In this document: positions 15,122 to 24,795 of the stretch, piece by piece
Position numbering within the stretch: the first letter of the stretch is position 1
How the letters are laid out: every line of letters begins with the position of its first letter
Virus record (IMG/VR): IMGVR_UViG_3300050343_000165
Coordinates: 1 to 47,308 of that record
From: a virus
DNA length: 47,308 nucleotides
Reading direction: 5' to 3' (one strand)
Notes under the pieces: model-generated
What the model saw: the letters and a program-made list of their open reading frames with translations, nothing else
The model's database searches: none
Told to the model about the DNA's origin: nothing
Position numbers and translations under genes: made by a program

Positions 15122-15468
15122 TGCCAAATAAACATTTTTGCCAAGGACCGAATTGCCATACTAGAGTTACATCAGATAGGTTTTTAAAATCGCGTGGTGT
15201 AATTCGTGGACGATATGCATATTTAGATATGGATAAACATAACAATGGTCATTATTATTTTAACAACTCAGATAAATATTTCTGTAGTCAAGGTTGCAAG
15301 ATTGAATGGCTATCTGAAAACATGGACCACATTGAACAAGGTCGACCGATTGAGTTTATTAGACACAGACGAGAAAGCCAAGGATATGCCAAGGTTAAGA
15401 ATGATGAGTCTAGGTGGGGTCCAGAATATTCTATTGAAAGGGTTGACAATGGTCAGCTTATAGAGTAG
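15121..15468 (+). CDS. Putative zinc-binding phage protein (115 aa)
   Basis: HFCQGPNCHTRVTSDRF near the start and YFCSQGCKIEWLSENMDH near residue 57 give two Cys pairs (CxxxxC and CxxxC), as in MYM- or treble-clef-type zinc fingers. The rest is basic and aromatic. It is coupled to the membrane peptide. The promoter for the next gene lies within its last codons. Function unknown. Confidence 0.65.
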   Translation: MPNKHFCQGPNCHTRVTSDRFLKSRGVIRGRYAYLDMDKHNNGHYYFNNSDKYFCSQGCKIEWLSENMDHIEQGRPIEFIRHRRESQGYAKVKNDESRWGPEYSIERVDNGQLIE

Positions 15469-15471
15469 GAT
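15443..15471 (+). promoter_or_regulatory. Promoter TTGACA-17-TAGGAT
   Basis: TTGACA 15443-15448, 17-bp spacer, TAGGAT 15466-15471, overlapping the end of the preceding gene. Followed by TATCCTATTAAC and AAGAAAGGTATAATATG leading to ATG 15499. Confidence 0.7.
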
Positions 15472-15498
15472 TATCCTATTAACAAAGAAAGGTATAAT

Positions 15499-15744
15499 AT
15501 GGAACTAAAAGATAACACAAACAAAACAGAAGAACGTAAGAACAGATTCAATGGAGAGTCTGTCATGCTTACAAAGGAAGAAGCAAGACGTCATGATAAT
15601 ATATTTATCAATGAAGTAGCAGCAACAATCGAAGACAAAGAAGCAGGTGTTGATGGTACGTCAAAGAAATGGGACAACGTACGTTCCGACTTGAATTGGT
15701 TTCGCAAGAATAATGCGGAAGCATACATGGTTCTACTAGACTAG
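15499..15744 (+). CDS. Conserved small phage protein (81 aa)
   Basis: Acidic helical protein: NRFNGESVMLTKEEARRHDN, then IFINEVAATIEDKEAG, and WDNVRSDLNWFRKNNAEAY. It has its own promoter and a strong AGAAAGGTATAAT leader, so it is probably expressed well. I recognise the C-terminal WFRKNNAEAYMVLLD as recurrent in marine phages but not its function. It is the last gene before the terminator region and the packaging genes. Confidence 0.65.
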   Translation: MELKDNTNKTEERKNRFNGESVMLTKEEARRHDNIFINEVAATIEDKEAGVDGTSKKWDNVRSDLNWFRKNNAEAYMVLLD

Positions 15745-15758
15745 AGCCAACCTTTCTT

Positions 15759-15804
15759 GCCATGGCCCTACGGGCCATGGCGCACACGTATCCGCTTCGC
15801 GGAT
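15759..15804. terminator. Two tandem hairpins between accessory and packaging regions
   Basis: GCCATGGCCC pairs exactly with GGGCCATGGC around a 3-nt loop (15759-15781). ATCCGC pairs with GCGGAT around TTC (15790-15804). No T-tract follows. The remaining bases to 15975 hold a CCTTT-TATATAA-AAAGG dyad near 15850, two TTTATGGTG copies and a long A/T run, but no gene. Confidence 0.55.
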
Positions 15805-15975
15805 CCCTATCCAATACCAACATTGCAACTAACGTCGACCCCATGCACCCTTTATATAAAAAGGGGTCCCACTACTCTAGGTTGTATTGCTTGATTTAGA
15901 CAGTTTATGGTGGTAAAAACATTTTCAACACTTTATGGTGCAAAAAAATTATAAAAAAATTTTTTAAAAAATTTT

Positions 15976-17459
15976 ATGAATTTGAATAACGTAGATATTA
16001 GTAAGCTACCTGCAGACGTCAGAAAGACATTTAAAAAACTGCAAGTCATGCATGCAGAAAAACAAATCCAAGGTAAAGCCAGAGATGACTTCATGTCCTT
16101 TGTCAAATGTGTGTGGCCCGATTTTATAGAAGGCTCTCACCATAGACACATAGCAAAAAAATTTAATGAACTTGCAACAGGAGAAATAAACTAGACTAAT
16201 AGTAAATATGCCTCCACGTCATACGAAATCAGAATTTGCAAGTTACTTGTTACCAGCGTGGATGGTGGGCCGTAACCCTAAGTTAAAGATAATTCAAGCA
16301 ACTCACACAGGAGAACTAGCCGTAAGATTTGGTCGTAAAGCTAAGACCTTGATTGATAGTGAAGAGTATGGAAAAATATTTGAAACAAGACTAAGAGAAG
16401 ATTCGCAAGCCGCTGGTAGGTGGGAAACAGCACAAGGTGGTGAGTATTTTGCAGCTGGTGTCGGCGGTGCAATAACCGGACGGGGTGCTGACCTTATTGA
16501 TCATTGATGATCCACATTCTGAGCAAGATGCAATGAGTCCAACTGCATGGAGTCTGCTTATGAATGGTACACATCAGGACCTAGACAACGTTTACAACCT
16601 GGTGGTAAAATTGTTTTAGTTATGACTAGTTGGTCTAATAAAGATTTAACAGGAAAATTAGTTGGTAACCAAAAAGAAGCTAAAGCTGATCAGTGGCACG
16701 TGGTCGAGTTTCCGGCAATCATGGACCACGGATCTAAAAAAGCTAAACCTGTTTGGCCTGAGTATTGGAAACTAGATGAGCTAGAAAAAGTCCAAGCAAC
16801 ACTGCCCACGGGCAAATGGAATGCACAGTGGATGCAAAACCCAACTTCTGAAGAAGGTGCAATTATAAAACGTGAATGGTGGAGAATATGGAAGCACGAT
16901 TGGATACCAGAATTACATCACGTCATACAATCTTATGATACAGCATTTTTAAAAAAAGAAACTGCAGACTATTCTGCGATTACTACTTGGGGTGTATTTT
17001 ACCCGGACCAAGACTCAGGGGCCAATCTTAATGCTCCTTGATTCTATAAAAGGTAGATATGAGTTTCCTGAATTACGTAGACTTGCATTAGAGCAATATA
17101 AGTATTGGCAACCAGAATCTGTTATAGTTGAAGCAAAAGCATCTGGTTTACCTCTAACATATGAGCTTAGACAAATGGATATACCAGTTGTAAACTTTAC
17201 ACCATCACGTGGAAACGATAAACATTCTCGTGTAAATGCGGTTGCACCTTTGTTCGAATCTGGTATGATATGGGCACCTGAACAGAAATTTGCAGATGAA
17301 GTCATTGAAGAATGTGCTGCGTTTCCGTATGGCGATCATGATGACCTTGTAGATAGTACAACACAAGCGATTATGCGATTCAGACAGGCAGGATTATTAC
17401 AACACCCTGAAGACTATGTGGATGAACCACAAGAGCAACGTAAAAGGAATTATTACTAA
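15976..17459 (+). CDS. terL: Terminase large subunit (three frameshifts)
   Basis: About 495 residues. ATPase: Walker-A-like MPPRHTKSEFAS near codon 77, FGRKAKTL, then GRGAD with a damaged Walker B (IDDPHSEQDAMSP) near 175, and a coupling motif LVMTSWSNKDL. Nuclease: SYDTAFLKKETADYSA near 318, VIVEAKASG near 382, GDHDDLVDSTTQA near 452. These are the three acidic sites of RNase-H-like terminase nucleases. Indels at about 16191, 16500 and 17035 break it. It powers DNA entry through the portal and cuts the concatemer. The stop overlaps the next gene (TAATG). terS lies 5 kb away on the other strand. Confidence 0.93.
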
Positions 17460-19141
17460 TGGCAGGCATAAATTTTGTTAGAAGATGGGTTATGGGTCAG
17501 ATGAAAAAAACAGCTGACGATGGCATCATGATAACTCTCCCTGAAAAAAACAAAGTAGATTTAAACGTTAGTATTACGATGGATAGATTAATACGTAATG
17601 GTATCGATCCAGATGCATTTACTAGTCCACAACAAGTAGATAATGCTCTTAACATGATTAATAGCAGAATGGTAAATAGAGCTATTCCTGCAGATTCTGC
17701 AGAAGGTAGAGAGATTACAGAAAAAATATTTGGCAAACAAAAAGCACCGGTGTTTGATCTTGAAGGAAATAGAATTCCAGAAGGATCAGGAATCATGGGT
17801 GGTAAAGCTATCAAAGATTTAATGGACTCTGGTCAAGTTAGTAAAGGCGCACGTGGCATGAAGAAAAGTAAAAAAGTTCAAGACAGAGAAATGTTTCAAG
17901 CAGCCAATGAAAGACTTACATCAGATGTTGATAGCATAATTAAAAATATAAAATCTATGGAACCCATGACTGCCATGAAAGAAGCAAACTCTGTAATAGG
18001 TAGAAAAGGTAAATATAAAAATTTAACACAAGAGCAATCTAAAAAAATATTACAAGACACAGAAGATCATATCTTTGAAAGAGATATACCAGAAGACCCA
18101 GAAGATTTTGCAAAAGGCGGACGTGCAGGTTTTGCAGGAGGTTCTGATATGGGAACAGTTGCTGATTCAAAAGGTAAAACCGGTCCAAGTAAAGGCGGTT
18201 ATCAAGGTGGAGGAACAGGACCTGTTGAAAGACCAAGTGGTGGCGGTGGAAATAATAATGATACAAATTATGATTACACTATTCCAAAACAAATTGTAAA
18301 ACAGACAGCTATTAATACAGCAAAAAATTTAGGACGTAGAGAATTGATGAATACTTTAGGTCTTGCTAAATTTTCTAATCCAATTGGAATAGCAATGGCA
18401 TTAAAAGGTTTATATGATCAAACTAAAAATCCTACTTTAACAGAAGAAGAAGCAATGGGAGGTGGTATAACTGGAATAGATCCTTCTATGTTAAGCGACT
18501 CACCTTATGAAAATATGGCTCCACAGTCTATGGCAACAGGTGGACGTGCAGGTTTCATGGCAGGTGGCATGGGCCGTAGAGCATTTTTAAAACTTATGGG
18601 TGGAACTGGTGCAGCAATAGGTGCAGCGAAATCTGGAATATTTTCTGGACTAGGTAAGGGTGCAGGTAAAGAAGTTGCAAAAGAAGTTGTACAGAAATCA
18701 ACAACTACACCTCCTCCATATTTCTTTAAGCTTGCAGAAAAAATTAAAAAACTTGGTAGTGATACAACTCCTACCAATGATAGAACAATAGCTAAATCTT
18801 TAAAATCTAAAGATGGTAAATCAGATTATATATTAGAAGAAGATGTCGCCACAGGAGATACAATTATTAAAAAGGTTAATAAAGAAGGTGACGAAATGAT
18901 CACTGACGTAGAAATTATGGAACTTAAAAAAGGTGAAGTTGTTCAAGGTAAAGATGGTAAAGCAATTAAAACTCCTGATCAGTATGATGAAGTTACAGAA
19001 GCTAATGCTAGAATTGAAGGAGATACATTTAATGATCCTTATTATTCAGATGGAATTGAGATAGATGATATACTAAGAGAAGTAGATGATATACCTGTAC
19101 CAAAAGCATCAGGCGGTATCGCTAGAATGTTAGGTGAGTAA
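17459..19141 (+). CDS. Large glycine-motif protein, probable virion component (560 aa)
   Basis: Intact frame. The N-terminal 210 residues are helical and charged. FAKGGRAGFAGG near residue 217 is followed by a Gly/Ser-rich linker, a hydrophobic helix (PIGIAMALKGLYDQ), a second ATGGRAGFMAGG near 358, then GRRAFLKLMGGTGAAIGAAK near 370 and a charged domain. The protein ends ASGGIARMLGE. The motif G-G-x-A recurs at domain borders and again in the next protein. It lies between terL and portal, where internal or ejected virion proteins are often found. No enzyme motif recognised. Assignment as an internal virion protein is inference. Confidence 0.6.
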   Translation: MAGINFVRRWVMGQMKKTADDGIMITLPEKNKVDLNVSITMDRLIRNGIDPDAFTSPQQVDNALNMINSRMVNRAIPADSAEGREITEKIFGKQKAPVFDLEGNRIPEGSGIMGGKAIKDLMDSGQVSKGARGMKKSKKVQDREMFQAANERLTSDVDSIIKNIKSMEPMTAMKEANSVIGRKGKYKNLTQEQSKKILQDTEDHIFERDIPEDPEDFAKGGRAGFAGGSDMGTVADSKGKTGPSKGGYQGGGTGPVERPSGGGGNNNDTNYDYTIPKQIVKQTAINTAKNLGRRELMNTLGLAKFSNPIGIAMALKGLYDQTKNPTLTEEEAMGGGITGIDPSMLSDSPYENMAPQSMATGGRAGFMAGGMGRRAFLKLMGGTGAAIGAAKSGIFSGLGKGAGKEVAKEVVQKSTTTPPPYFFKLAEKIKKLGSDTTPTNDRTIAKSLKSKDGKSDYILEEDVATGDTIIKKVNKEGDEMITDVEIMELKKGEVVQGKDGKAIKTPDQYDEVTEANARIEGDTFNDPYYSDGIEIDDILREVDDIPVPKASGGIARMLGE

Positions 19142-21459
19142 TGGATCTCTTTAAAAGAATACAAGACCTAAGCAACCTATACGATGACGATGGTCCAAGC
19201 GCCACGGTCCAAGAATCACGGCCCATGTTTGACAAAGGAGGCACAGCTAAACTTGTTTCATACGTAGAGAGCTTACCAAAAGGATCTACCGTTACTTCAA
19301 AAATGTTAGAAGAATATAAAAATAAAAATAACTTAGATGTTAATCTAAGAAATTTCTTTTCAAGAAAAGCTCCTGATATTAAAAATAAAACATTTATTAG
19401 TGATACAAGGTCAAAAGATTTAAAACTAACTTCAGAAGAAAAAACAAACATAGAAAAATATGGTCAAAAAAAATATGATAAACTAACAGATAAATCCGAT
19501 AAGCTACGTGTAAGAAGAGGACAAGATGTTGGTTCTTTGGCTTTAGAAAAACAACAAAAAGTAAAATTTAAAAAAGAGTATGACAAAGCTATTAAATATT
19601 ACAAAAGCAGAGGTATTGAAGAACCTAACATGGATTCCATTAGAAAAAATATAGCTCGTAATGATGGGAAGTTTAATGCTACTGGAAGTAAATTACAGTC
19701 TGAATCTGGCTTAACAGGTCTTTTTAAAAATTATGAAAAAGCAGATTTAATTGCAGATTTAAAAAAAGGTAAAAACTTATCTGAAATAAGTATTGAATAT
19801 TTAGATAAAAATGAAAAACAAGTTTTAAAAATGTTAGAAGGTAAACGTGACTATACCAAACCTTTAGGAAGGTTAAGCACAGATTTATCTAATATAATTT
19901 CAGGAGACGAAGAAGCTACAAAATTATATGACAAGATTAAAAAAACAAATTCTTTTAATAAACTAAAAAATAAAAGTACTTATAAAAAAGCAGTTGAAAC
20001 TCTTATACCTTTTGCACAAGAACAAAAGTTAATCCCTGATGTAAATTTAAAAGGTAAAAAAATTAATACAGCTAGTGATTATTTTAATTATGCTTACAAA
20101 GTTAAAAGAGATCCTATTGCAAAGTTATTTGGTTTTTATGAAAGAGTGGGTATTGAACATCCCGGTGGTGTAGCACGTGCTTTAATTTTTGATGATCCTG
20201 CAACTTTAAATGAAATTGTAGCAACAATGCCCGATACAAATTTTGCTGCAGGTTCAACTTATGATACTTATGCAACAGGTCAAGCAAGATTTTTTGAAAA
20301 AACAAAAGACCCAAAATATATTAAAAAAATAAATCAAATTATTTTAAACAAACAAAAAGAATATGGTAAGCCAAGAACTATATTAGATGTTGATGGTGAT
20401 AATGTTACTAGACGTGCAACTAAATTTTCTTTGACAAACCCTAATTTAATAGAAGACAGTAAATCATTTATTAATGAGTATGTTGCTGCAGGTGGTTCTC
20501 AAAGAAAAAATTTTAATAAATTAGATCCGTCTCTACAACAATCTATTTTAGCTTTTGAAGAAGGAAATAAAATAAAAGGAAATAAATTTCTAAAAACAGC
20601 TTTAAAAGACACAGGTGCTGAAGCAGATTTTAAAAAAATTACTGAAGCACAATCAAAAGGCATAGCTAAAAAATTAGCTGACTCTGGTTTTGAATGTATT
20701 CTTTCAAGAAAATCAGGTGGAACAATTAATTGTAATGACCCAAGAGCTTATACACAATCCATTAAAGAAAATATGGCCAGAGTACAACAAGGTGATAACG
20801 CCGCTGTTGCAAAAGTTAATAAACTTGGAAAAGCTATGAATGGTTTTAAAGGAGCAGCTAAATTTACAGGATGGGGTTTATTAACTGAATTGGGTTTTTC
20901 TGCACCATTAGCTGCTGTTGATTATGCAAAAGGTGCAAACAAAGATGAGATTATATCTAATGCTACTTATGGTTTGTTTGGTAAAAGTGAAGAAGAACAG
21001 TTAAAAGAAAAATATGCAGACTATGGAAAAGCACAAAAGTTTCAAGATACTTACGATAAATTATTAAAACAAGAAAGTGCTTTAGATGATCAAACAGGAT
21101 ATGGTCCAATTGTTAACCCACAAAATATAAAAAATACCGAAAAAAAATTAATAGAACAGTCTAAACCATTTAATACTATTTTACCTCCAAGTATGGGTTT
21201 TAAAGGAGATTTTGATTTAGATATGTTTTTTAATGCTCAAGCTCTTGATCAAAAAAGAAGAGAAGAGTTTGCAAAAGAAAAAGAACAACGGTCTAAAGAA
21301 ATAGGTATCTTACAACCTTCAACAGGTTTAGAAGCAGTTGAACTTGCAGGCGGTGGTATTGCTAAAATGGCAGGTGATAGATCAGGTGCAATGACAAGAT
21401 CCATGAACCCTGATTCACAGGGCTTGTCTTATTTATTTAATCGTGTTAAGAAGGTATAG
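19141..21459 (+). CDS. Large lysine-rich virion/ejection-type protein (772 aa)
   Basis: Coupled by TAATG to the preceding gene and intact. It is Lys/Asn-rich and mostly helical, with MFDKGGTAKLVSYV near residue 29. A segment near 335-390 has GIEHPGGVARALIFDDPATL. Near 515-535, GFECILSRKSGG is followed by INCNDPRAY, two Cys around a GG turn. Next comes a hydrophobic stretch (FTGWGLLTELGFSAPLAAV), then a long coiled coil. The end has LAGGGIAKMAGD. Size, composition and one membrane segment suit a protein injected with the genome. I recall related CxxGG...C proteins in pelagiphages. No enzymatic domain seen. Confidence 0.6.
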   Translation: MDLFKRIQDLSNLYDDDGPSATVQESRPMFDKGGTAKLVSYVESLPKGSTVTSKMLEEYKNKNNLDVNLRNFFSRKAPDIKNKTFISDTRSKDLKLTSEEKTNIEKYGQKKYDKLTDKSDKLRVRRGQDVGSLALEKQQKVKFKKEYDKAIKYYKSRGIEEPNMDSIRKNIARNDGKFNATGSKLQSESGLTGLFKNYEKADLIADLKKGKNLSEISIEYLDKNEKQVLKMLEGKRDYTKPLGRLSTDLSNIISGDEEATKLYDKIKKTNSFNKLKNKSTYKKAVETLIPFAQEQKLIPDVNLKGKKINTASDYFNYAYKVKRDPIAKLFGFYERVGIEHPGGVARALIFDDPATLNEIVATMPDTNFAAGSTYDTYATGQARFFEKTKDPKYIKKINQIILNKQKEYGKPRTILDVDGDNVTRRATKFSLTNPNLIEDSKSFINEYVAAGGSQRKNFNKLDPSLQQSILAFEEGNKIKGNKFLKTALKDTGAEADFKKITEAQSKGIAKKLADSGFECILSRKSGGTINCNDPRAYTQSIKENMARVQQGDNAAVAKVNKLGKAMNGFKGAAKFTGWGLLTELGFSAPLAAVDYAKGANKDEIISNATYGLFGKSEEEQLKEKYADYGKAQKFQDTYDKLLKQESALDDQTGYGPIVNPQNIKNTEKKLIEQSKPFNTILPPSMGFKGDFDLDMFFNAQALDQKRREEFAKEKEQRSKEIGILQPSTGLEAVELAGGGIAKMAGDRSGAMTRSMNPDSQGLSYLFNRVKKV

Positions 21460-21468
21460 GAGTAATAA

Positions 21469-23904
21469 ATGGCAGATATAGATAAAGGACTCCCGAACAC
21501 TAGAACTAAAATTGACATCCCTTCAGAAGAAGAGATGGCAGAAGAAGTTAATGTTCAGGAAGAAGACATTGATAAAGGACCTGTAGAGGTCATCCCAGAA
21601 GAAGACGGTGGAGTTACATTAGACTTTGAACCAGGATCAATAAATGTACCTGGAACAGAATCACACTTTGATAACTTAGCTGATATTTTACCAGAAGATA
21701 TTTTAGATCCAATTGGAAATGAAATGGTTCAAAATTACATGGACTACAAATCTTCTAGAAAAGAATGGGAGAGTGCATACACAACTGGATTAGATCTTTT
21801 AGGTTTCAAATATGAAAACAGAACAGAACCTTTCCAAGGAGCTTCAGGTGCAACACACCCAGTTCTAGCAGAAGCAGTAACACAGTTTCAAGCTCAAGCT
21901 TACAAAGAATTATTACCAAGTGATGGACCAGTTAGAACACAAGTTATAGGAGTTAAAAATCCACAAACAGAACAGCAAGCAAGTCGTGTTAAAGATTACA
22001 TGAATTATTTAATCATGGACACGATGAAAGAATATGAATCTGAATTTGATTCTATGTTATTTCATTTACCACTAGCTGGATCTACATTTAAAAAAGTTTA
22101 CTACGACGTACCACTTGGAAGAGTGGTATCGAAGTTTGTACCAGCGGATGAATTAATTGTTCCGTACACAGCTACCTCATTAGACGATGCGGAAGCAGTT
22201 ATTCATACCGTGAAAATTTCAGAAAACGAATTAAGAAAACAACAAGTATCTGGATTCTACAGAGATGTAGAGTTAAGTCCTCCCGGTACAGAGACTAATG
22301 GAGAATTAACTAAAAAAGAACGTGAGCTAGAAGGAACTAAAAAAACAGGTAAGAACGAACCTGTGTATACTTTGTTAGAGTGTCATGTTAATTTAGACTT
22401 AGAAGGTTTCGAAGATGTTGGAGCAGATGGTGAACCAACAGGAATAAAATTACCTTACCTCGTTACAGTCGAAGAAGGTAGTAGAAAGTTTTGTCTATTA
22501 GACGAAACTATGCGCCCGATGATCTAAAGAAAAGTAAAATCCAATATTTTGTCCACTTCAAATTTCTGCCAGGACTAGGATTTTATGGCTTTGGACTCAT
22601 TCATATGATTGGCGGATTGAGTCGTACGGCAACGACGGCTCTCCGTCAATTATTAGATGCTGGAACATTAGCTAACTTACCTGCTGGATTTAAACAGCGA
22701 GGTGTTAGAGTTAGAGATGAAGCATCACCAATACAACCAGGTGAATTCAAAGATGTAGATGCACCAGGTGGAAATTTAAGAGATGCATTCTTTCCATTAC
22801 CATACAAAGAACCATCCAACATTATTACAATTAATGGGTGTTGTTGTACAAGCAGGTCAAAGGTTCGCGGCTATTGCTGATATGCAAGTGGGTGATGGTA
22901 ACCAAGGCGCTGCAGTAGGAACTACAGTTGCACTTATTAGAACGTGGATCACGTGTAATGTCTGCTATTCATAAAAGATGTTACGCAGCAATGAAACAAG
23001 AATTTAAATTATTAGGTAAAATAGTTTCACAATACTTACCACCAGAATATCCTTACGATGTTGTAGGTGGTGCAAGAAATATTAAGCAAGCTGACTTTGA
23101 TGATAGAATAGATGTAGTACCAGTTGCTGATCCTAATATATTCTCAATGTCTCAAAGAATAACATTGGCTCAAACACAATTACAGATCGCAACATCGAAT
23201 CCACAATTGCATAACATGTATCAAATCTATAGAAACATGTATAATGCGATTGGTGTAAAAGATGTTGATGCAGTTCTACCACCACCAGCACCGAATGCAC
23301 CGATGGATCCAAGTTTAGAACACATAAATGCTTTGGGTGGAAAACCTTTTCAAGCTTTTCCTGGTCAAGATCACAAGCACACATCACAGCTCACTTAAAT
23401 TTCATGTCAACTAACATGGTTAGAAATAATCCTGCTGTTATGGCTGCAATACAAAAAAATATATTAGAACACATTTCAATTATGGCTCAAGAACAAGTTC
23501 AATTAGAGTTTAGAGAGCAAATGGCACAGATGATGCAGATGCAACAGATGGCTGCAATGGATCCACAGATACAACAACAGTTACAAATGTTAAATAATCA
23601 AGTTGAAGCAAGAAAAGCTGTCTTGATTGCTGAAATGACTGAAGAATTTATGAAAGAAGAGAACAAAATTACTTCACAATTTGATTCAGACCCACTATTG
23701 AAGCTAAAATCACGTGAAGTTGACCTAAGAGCGATGGAAAATGAACGAAAAAAAGAAGCTGACCAGACAAAAGCTGATTTTGATAGAGCAAAATTGATGC
23801 AAGCAAGAGAATTAGCTGAAGATAAGATGGATCAGAACGAAGAATTAGCAGAATTAAGAGCAGGAGTAAGTCTTGCAAAAAAAAATAATGCTAATATAAA
23901 CTAG
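21469..23904 (+). CDS. Portal protein (several frameshifts)
   Basis: About 810 residues. An acidic N-terminal tail (VNVQEEDIDKGPVEV) precedes the core: YKSSRKEWESAYTTGLDLLG, ASGATHPVLAEAVTQFQAQA, LLPSDGPVRTQVIG, then RNYAPDDL and LPGLGFYGFGLIHMIGGLSR, then ALRQLLDAGTLANLPAG. The C-terminal 170 residues are a Gln/Met-rich coiled coil (MAQMMQMQQMAAMDPQIQQQ). Indels at about 22490, 22820, 22940 and 23395. It forms the dodecameric ring through which TerL packages DNA and to which the adaptors bind. Preceded by TAGGAGTAATAA. Confidence 0.85.
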
Positions 23905-23918
23905 TAAAGGTAAATATT

Positions 23919-24098
23919 ATGATGAACTATAAAAAAGCAAAACAAATGGCAGTTCCAAGTCAAAATGTAGAGATAGATCCAAGATCTAAAACTACTGCTG
24001 ACAATGCTTTCAATTATCTTCCTACAGGAGACAAAGAAAAAGTTAGAGGAACTAAAAGAATGTTAGCTGACAAGAAAAAAATAGCTACTTGGTACTAA
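23919..24098 (+). CDS. Small basic protein (59 aa)
   Basis: AAAGGTAAATATT precedes ATG. The protein is basic and helical at both ends (YKKAKQMAVPSQNVEIDPRS, then YLPTGDKEKVRGTKRMLADK). Located between portal and holin. Unknown; a small virion or assembly protein is possible. Confidence 0.55.
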   Translation: MMNYKKAKQMAVPSQNVEIDPRSKTTADNAFNYLPTGDKEKVRGTKRMLADKKKIATWY

Positions 24099-24101
24099 TA
24101 T

Positions 24102-24484
24102 GTGGTTTCGGCAATTAAATTAGCCGTTTCTGCTGGAAGTAAAATTTACGCTAACAAGCAGAAGACTAAAATGGCAATGTCAGACGCACAATTAATGCAT
24201 GCTACTCGTATGGCCGAAGGAAAAGAAGCTTACCAAGGAAAACTTTTAGAAGCTAGACAATCGGACTGGAAGGACGAGGCAGTTTTGATAATTTTAAGTT
24301 TGCCCGTGTAATTTTGGCTTGGGCAGTCGTATCGGACGATCCAACAGCTATGGACAAGGTAAAATTGTTCTTCGACATGTTCTCGCAGCTCCCGTCATGG
24401 TTTACAAATTTATGGATCCTTGTCGTGGCGAGTATTTATGGTATAAAGGGTACACAAATTTTTAAAAACGGAGGAAAAAAATAA
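24102..24484 (+). CDS. Holin of the GTA 3-TM type (one frameshift)
   Basis: Helical start (VSAIKLAVSAGSKIYANKQK), then LEARQSDWKDEAVLIILSLPV, the WKDE + hydrophobic signature of the gene-transfer-agent-type three-transmembrane holin. After an indel near 24300 come ILAWAVVSDDPTAMDKVKLF and SWFTNLWILVVASIYGIKG. About 127 residues with two to three membrane helices. It would form the lesion that times lysis. The frame begins with GTG 24102; an ATG at 24100 is out of frame, so the start may be affected by another indel. Confidence 0.65.
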
Positions 24485-24559
24485 TGGCAAGATGGACCTG
24501 ATTTTAAAAAACTTAGAGCAATGAAATCACCAATGTCTAAATCAGTAAAAAAAGCATAA
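24484..24559 (+). CDS. Tiny basic peptide (about 24 aa, one indel)
   Basis: ATG 24484 overlaps the holin stop. In the given frame it stops at once, but one inserted base gives MARDGPDFKKLRAMKSPMSK, SVKKA and a stop overlapping the next ATG (TAATG). It belongs with the following three very basic proteins. Confidence 0.35.
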
Positions 24560-24795
24560 TGGCTAAACTCTGTGCAAAAGGCAAAGCAGCCGCTAAAAGA
24601 AAATTCAAAGTATATCCTTCAGCATATGCTAACATGTACGGTTCAGCCGTATGTTCAGGTAAAGTTACACCAGGTGGCAAGAAGAAAAGAAAAAAAGCTA
24701 TGGGTGGTGGAATGATGGATATGTCAAGATCAATGTACAAAGGTGGCGGTGCCTGTATTAAAGGCAAAGGAAGAGCTTACGGAAAGAATTCGTAA
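24559..24795 (+). CDS. Basic Cys/Gly-rich protein with YPSAYAN motif (78 aa)
   Basis: KGKAAAKRKFKVYPSAYANM is the signature of small basic proteins found in phages and some large viruses (DUF5872-related, from memory). Two Cys pairs of unknown role flank it (LCAKG, AVCSGK, GACIKGK). About 30 percent Lys/Arg. It overlaps the next gene by 1 bp (TAATG). It likely binds DNA or packs in the head; no enzymatic role suggested. Confidence 0.6.
   Translation: MAKLCAKGKAAAKRKFKVYPSAYANMYGSAVCSGKVTPGGKKKRKKAMGGGMMDMSRSMYKGGGACIKGKGRAYGKNS

Noticed and set aside
18562-18640. GRRAFLKLMGG as a Tat signal peptide
   Set aside because: It lies near residue 370 of a 560-residue protein with no break or start before it, so it cannot act as an N-terminal export signal unless the protein is processed.
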